The position numbers and the translations under genes were made by a program. A model generated the notes under the pieces. It was not told the DNA's origin. It was given only the letters and a program-made list of their open reading frames with translations, and searched no databases. Positions 51,849-52,533 of a DNA stretch of 52,533 bases are shown piece after piece. The stretch comes from Bacteroides caecigallinarum (GTDB lineage Bacteria > Bacteroidota > Bacteroidia > Bacteroidales > Bacteroidaceae): contig NZ_JADYTF010000010.1 of assembly GCF_021530995.1 (NCBI RefSeq), positions 1-52,533 on the forward strand. Direction: 5' to 3'. Each line of letters opens with the position of its first letter. The first letter of the stretch is position 1.

Positions 51849-52533
51849 TCATTTGACAACACACGGTATATATTCCTTTTCATGTTTGAGTACATAGTAT
51901 ATTCTGTTTACAAGCCGTCTGGCTATCTTTACAATTGATTTCTGAGGATTCATACGTTTACGGTATTCCGTATAGGCTACAGTCATTGCAGGATCCTTAC
52001 GGATTGCAATCCATGCAGCTTCAATCAAAAGACACCGAAGCATAAAATGTCGGCGTATAGTTATATCCCCTGTGCCGTTACTTTCACCGCTCGAATGGCA
52101 CATTGGTACCAGACCGATGAAAGAAGCCAGATGGTCAGCATTCTTAAAACGCACTATATCATCAAGCTCAACCATCAGGGTGGCAGCTGTGGTAACGCCT
52201 ATTCCGGGAACAGAAGTCAGAAGGCGTATCGGCTTCTCAAAAGGAGCTTTACGTGAAATCTCACGGATGGCACGTGTCTCCTGCAGAAGCATCTTACGAA
52301 GACGGATGAACTGCTCAAGATGAAGTTCAAGTGTCTTCTTGCCATATTCTGTAGACAATTCAAGAGCCTGTAACCAGGAAAGGAAGCGTTTGGACCAACA
52401 GCCAACGGAGCAGCGGGTAAACTCTTCCGGTATCTCTACGCCATGAAAACGAAGAAGAGACTTGATGCGGTTCTTCGCACGGGTGCTGTCTTTTACTATC
52501 AGGTTTCTCATCCTTATCAAAGAACGAAGTTCC
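51849..52533 (-). CDS. IS110-family transposase, C-terminal part (runs off the window)
   Basis: The frame is open to the last base, so the TTG at 52520 is not a real start and the N-terminal DEDD (RuvC-like) catalytic domain lies outside. The visible 227 residues hold the coiled region and the Tnp_20 domain: LLTSVPGIGVTTAATLMVELDD (HhH-like), FKNADHLASFIGLVPMCHSSGES with the catalytic serine region, then IEAAWIAIRKDPAM and IVKIARRLVNRIYYVLKHEKEY. The fit is to IS110 members of Bacteroides. These recombinases use a bridge RNA. No frameshift or stop is present in the visible part. Confidence 0.88.
   Translation of the reverse strand, partial: ELRSLIRMRNLIVKDSTRAKNRIKSLLRFHGVEIPEEFTRCSVGCWSKRFLSWLQALELSTEYGKKTLELHLEQFIRLRKMLLQETRAIREISRKAPFEKPIRLLTSVPGIGVTTAATLMVELDDIVRFKNADHLASFIGLVPMCHSSGESNGTGDITIRRHFMLRCLLIEAAWIAIRKDPAMTVAYTEYRKRMNPQKSIVKIARRLVNRIYYVLKHEKEYIPCVVK

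Larger units (their letters stand above)
51633..52533 (-). mobile_element. IS110-family insertion sequence, one end and part of the transposase
   Basis: Defined by the transposase fragment and its non-coding tail. The end near 51633 is a working boundary set by the small RNA terminator, not a proven junction. Neither terminal repeats nor a target duplication can be seen, as expected for the family. Confidence 0.6.

Overview
The window is chromosomal DNA from a gut Bacteroidales, most likely Bacteroides or Phocaeicola. The evidence is SusC/SusD pairs, several glycoside hydrolases with lipobox or Sec signals, and promoters that match the Bacteroidetes sigma-ABfr form (TTG, about 20 bases, TAnnTTTG) instead of -35/-10 boxes. 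Species cannot be fixed from the sequence alone.

Positions 1-22400 are mostly conserved housekeeping genes. In order: a CorC/HlyC protein cut by the window start, a PpiD-like periplasmic foldase, rplU-rpmA, two identical tRNA-Met genes, an operon of START-like protein, LptF/G permease, ribBA and Bax-inhibitor-1 protein, an aspartate aminotransferase, a 55-residue ferredoxin, a NagZ/beta-lactamase-like fusion, rplS, an ECF sigma factor, a CYTH protein, a 46-residue membrane protein, prfB, a long-chain acyl-CoA ligase, an M20 deacylase, a beta-carbonic anhydrase and a stand-alone AICAR transformylase. The rplU and rplS leaders look structured, and three 22-bp repeats lie directly upstream of the rplS promoter.

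Positions 22400-30000 hold a lipoprotein of the M49-like metallopeptidase type, a five-module GH31 enzyme and a GH20 hexosaminidase, all on the minus strand. They fit breakdown of host glycans.

Positions 30285-49180 are a sialic-acid utilisation locus. A seven-gene minus-strand operon encodes N-acetylneuraminate lyase, N-acylglucosamine 2-epimerase, an MFS transporter, a YhcH/NanQ-type protein, a secreted GH33 sialidase and a SusC/SusD pair (NanO/NanU-like). A terminator and a new promoter then lead into GH20, SGNH esterase, a large SGNH + sialate O-acetylesterase + NanM-like mutarotase fusion, and an MBL-fold hydrolase. A divergent ROK-family regulator lies upstream with two copies of a TAAAACGTTTTA palindrome. 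Expected flow: the hydrolases and esterases release and deacetylate sialic acid, SusC/D and MFS import it, the lyase and epimerase turn it into GlcNAc plus pyruvate. No sugar kinase is present here, as in the B. fragilis nanLET scheme where a separate ROK kinase acts.

Positions 49181-52533 are accessory DNA: a SusD with no SusC partner, a long terminator-like hairpin behind it, a compact candidate small RNA with its own promoter and terminator (about 51521-51632), and the C-terminal part of an IS110-family transposase that runs off the end of the window. The small RNA and the possible IS110 guide RNA region are the least explained pieces. All function calls are by reading motifs; no database search was possible.
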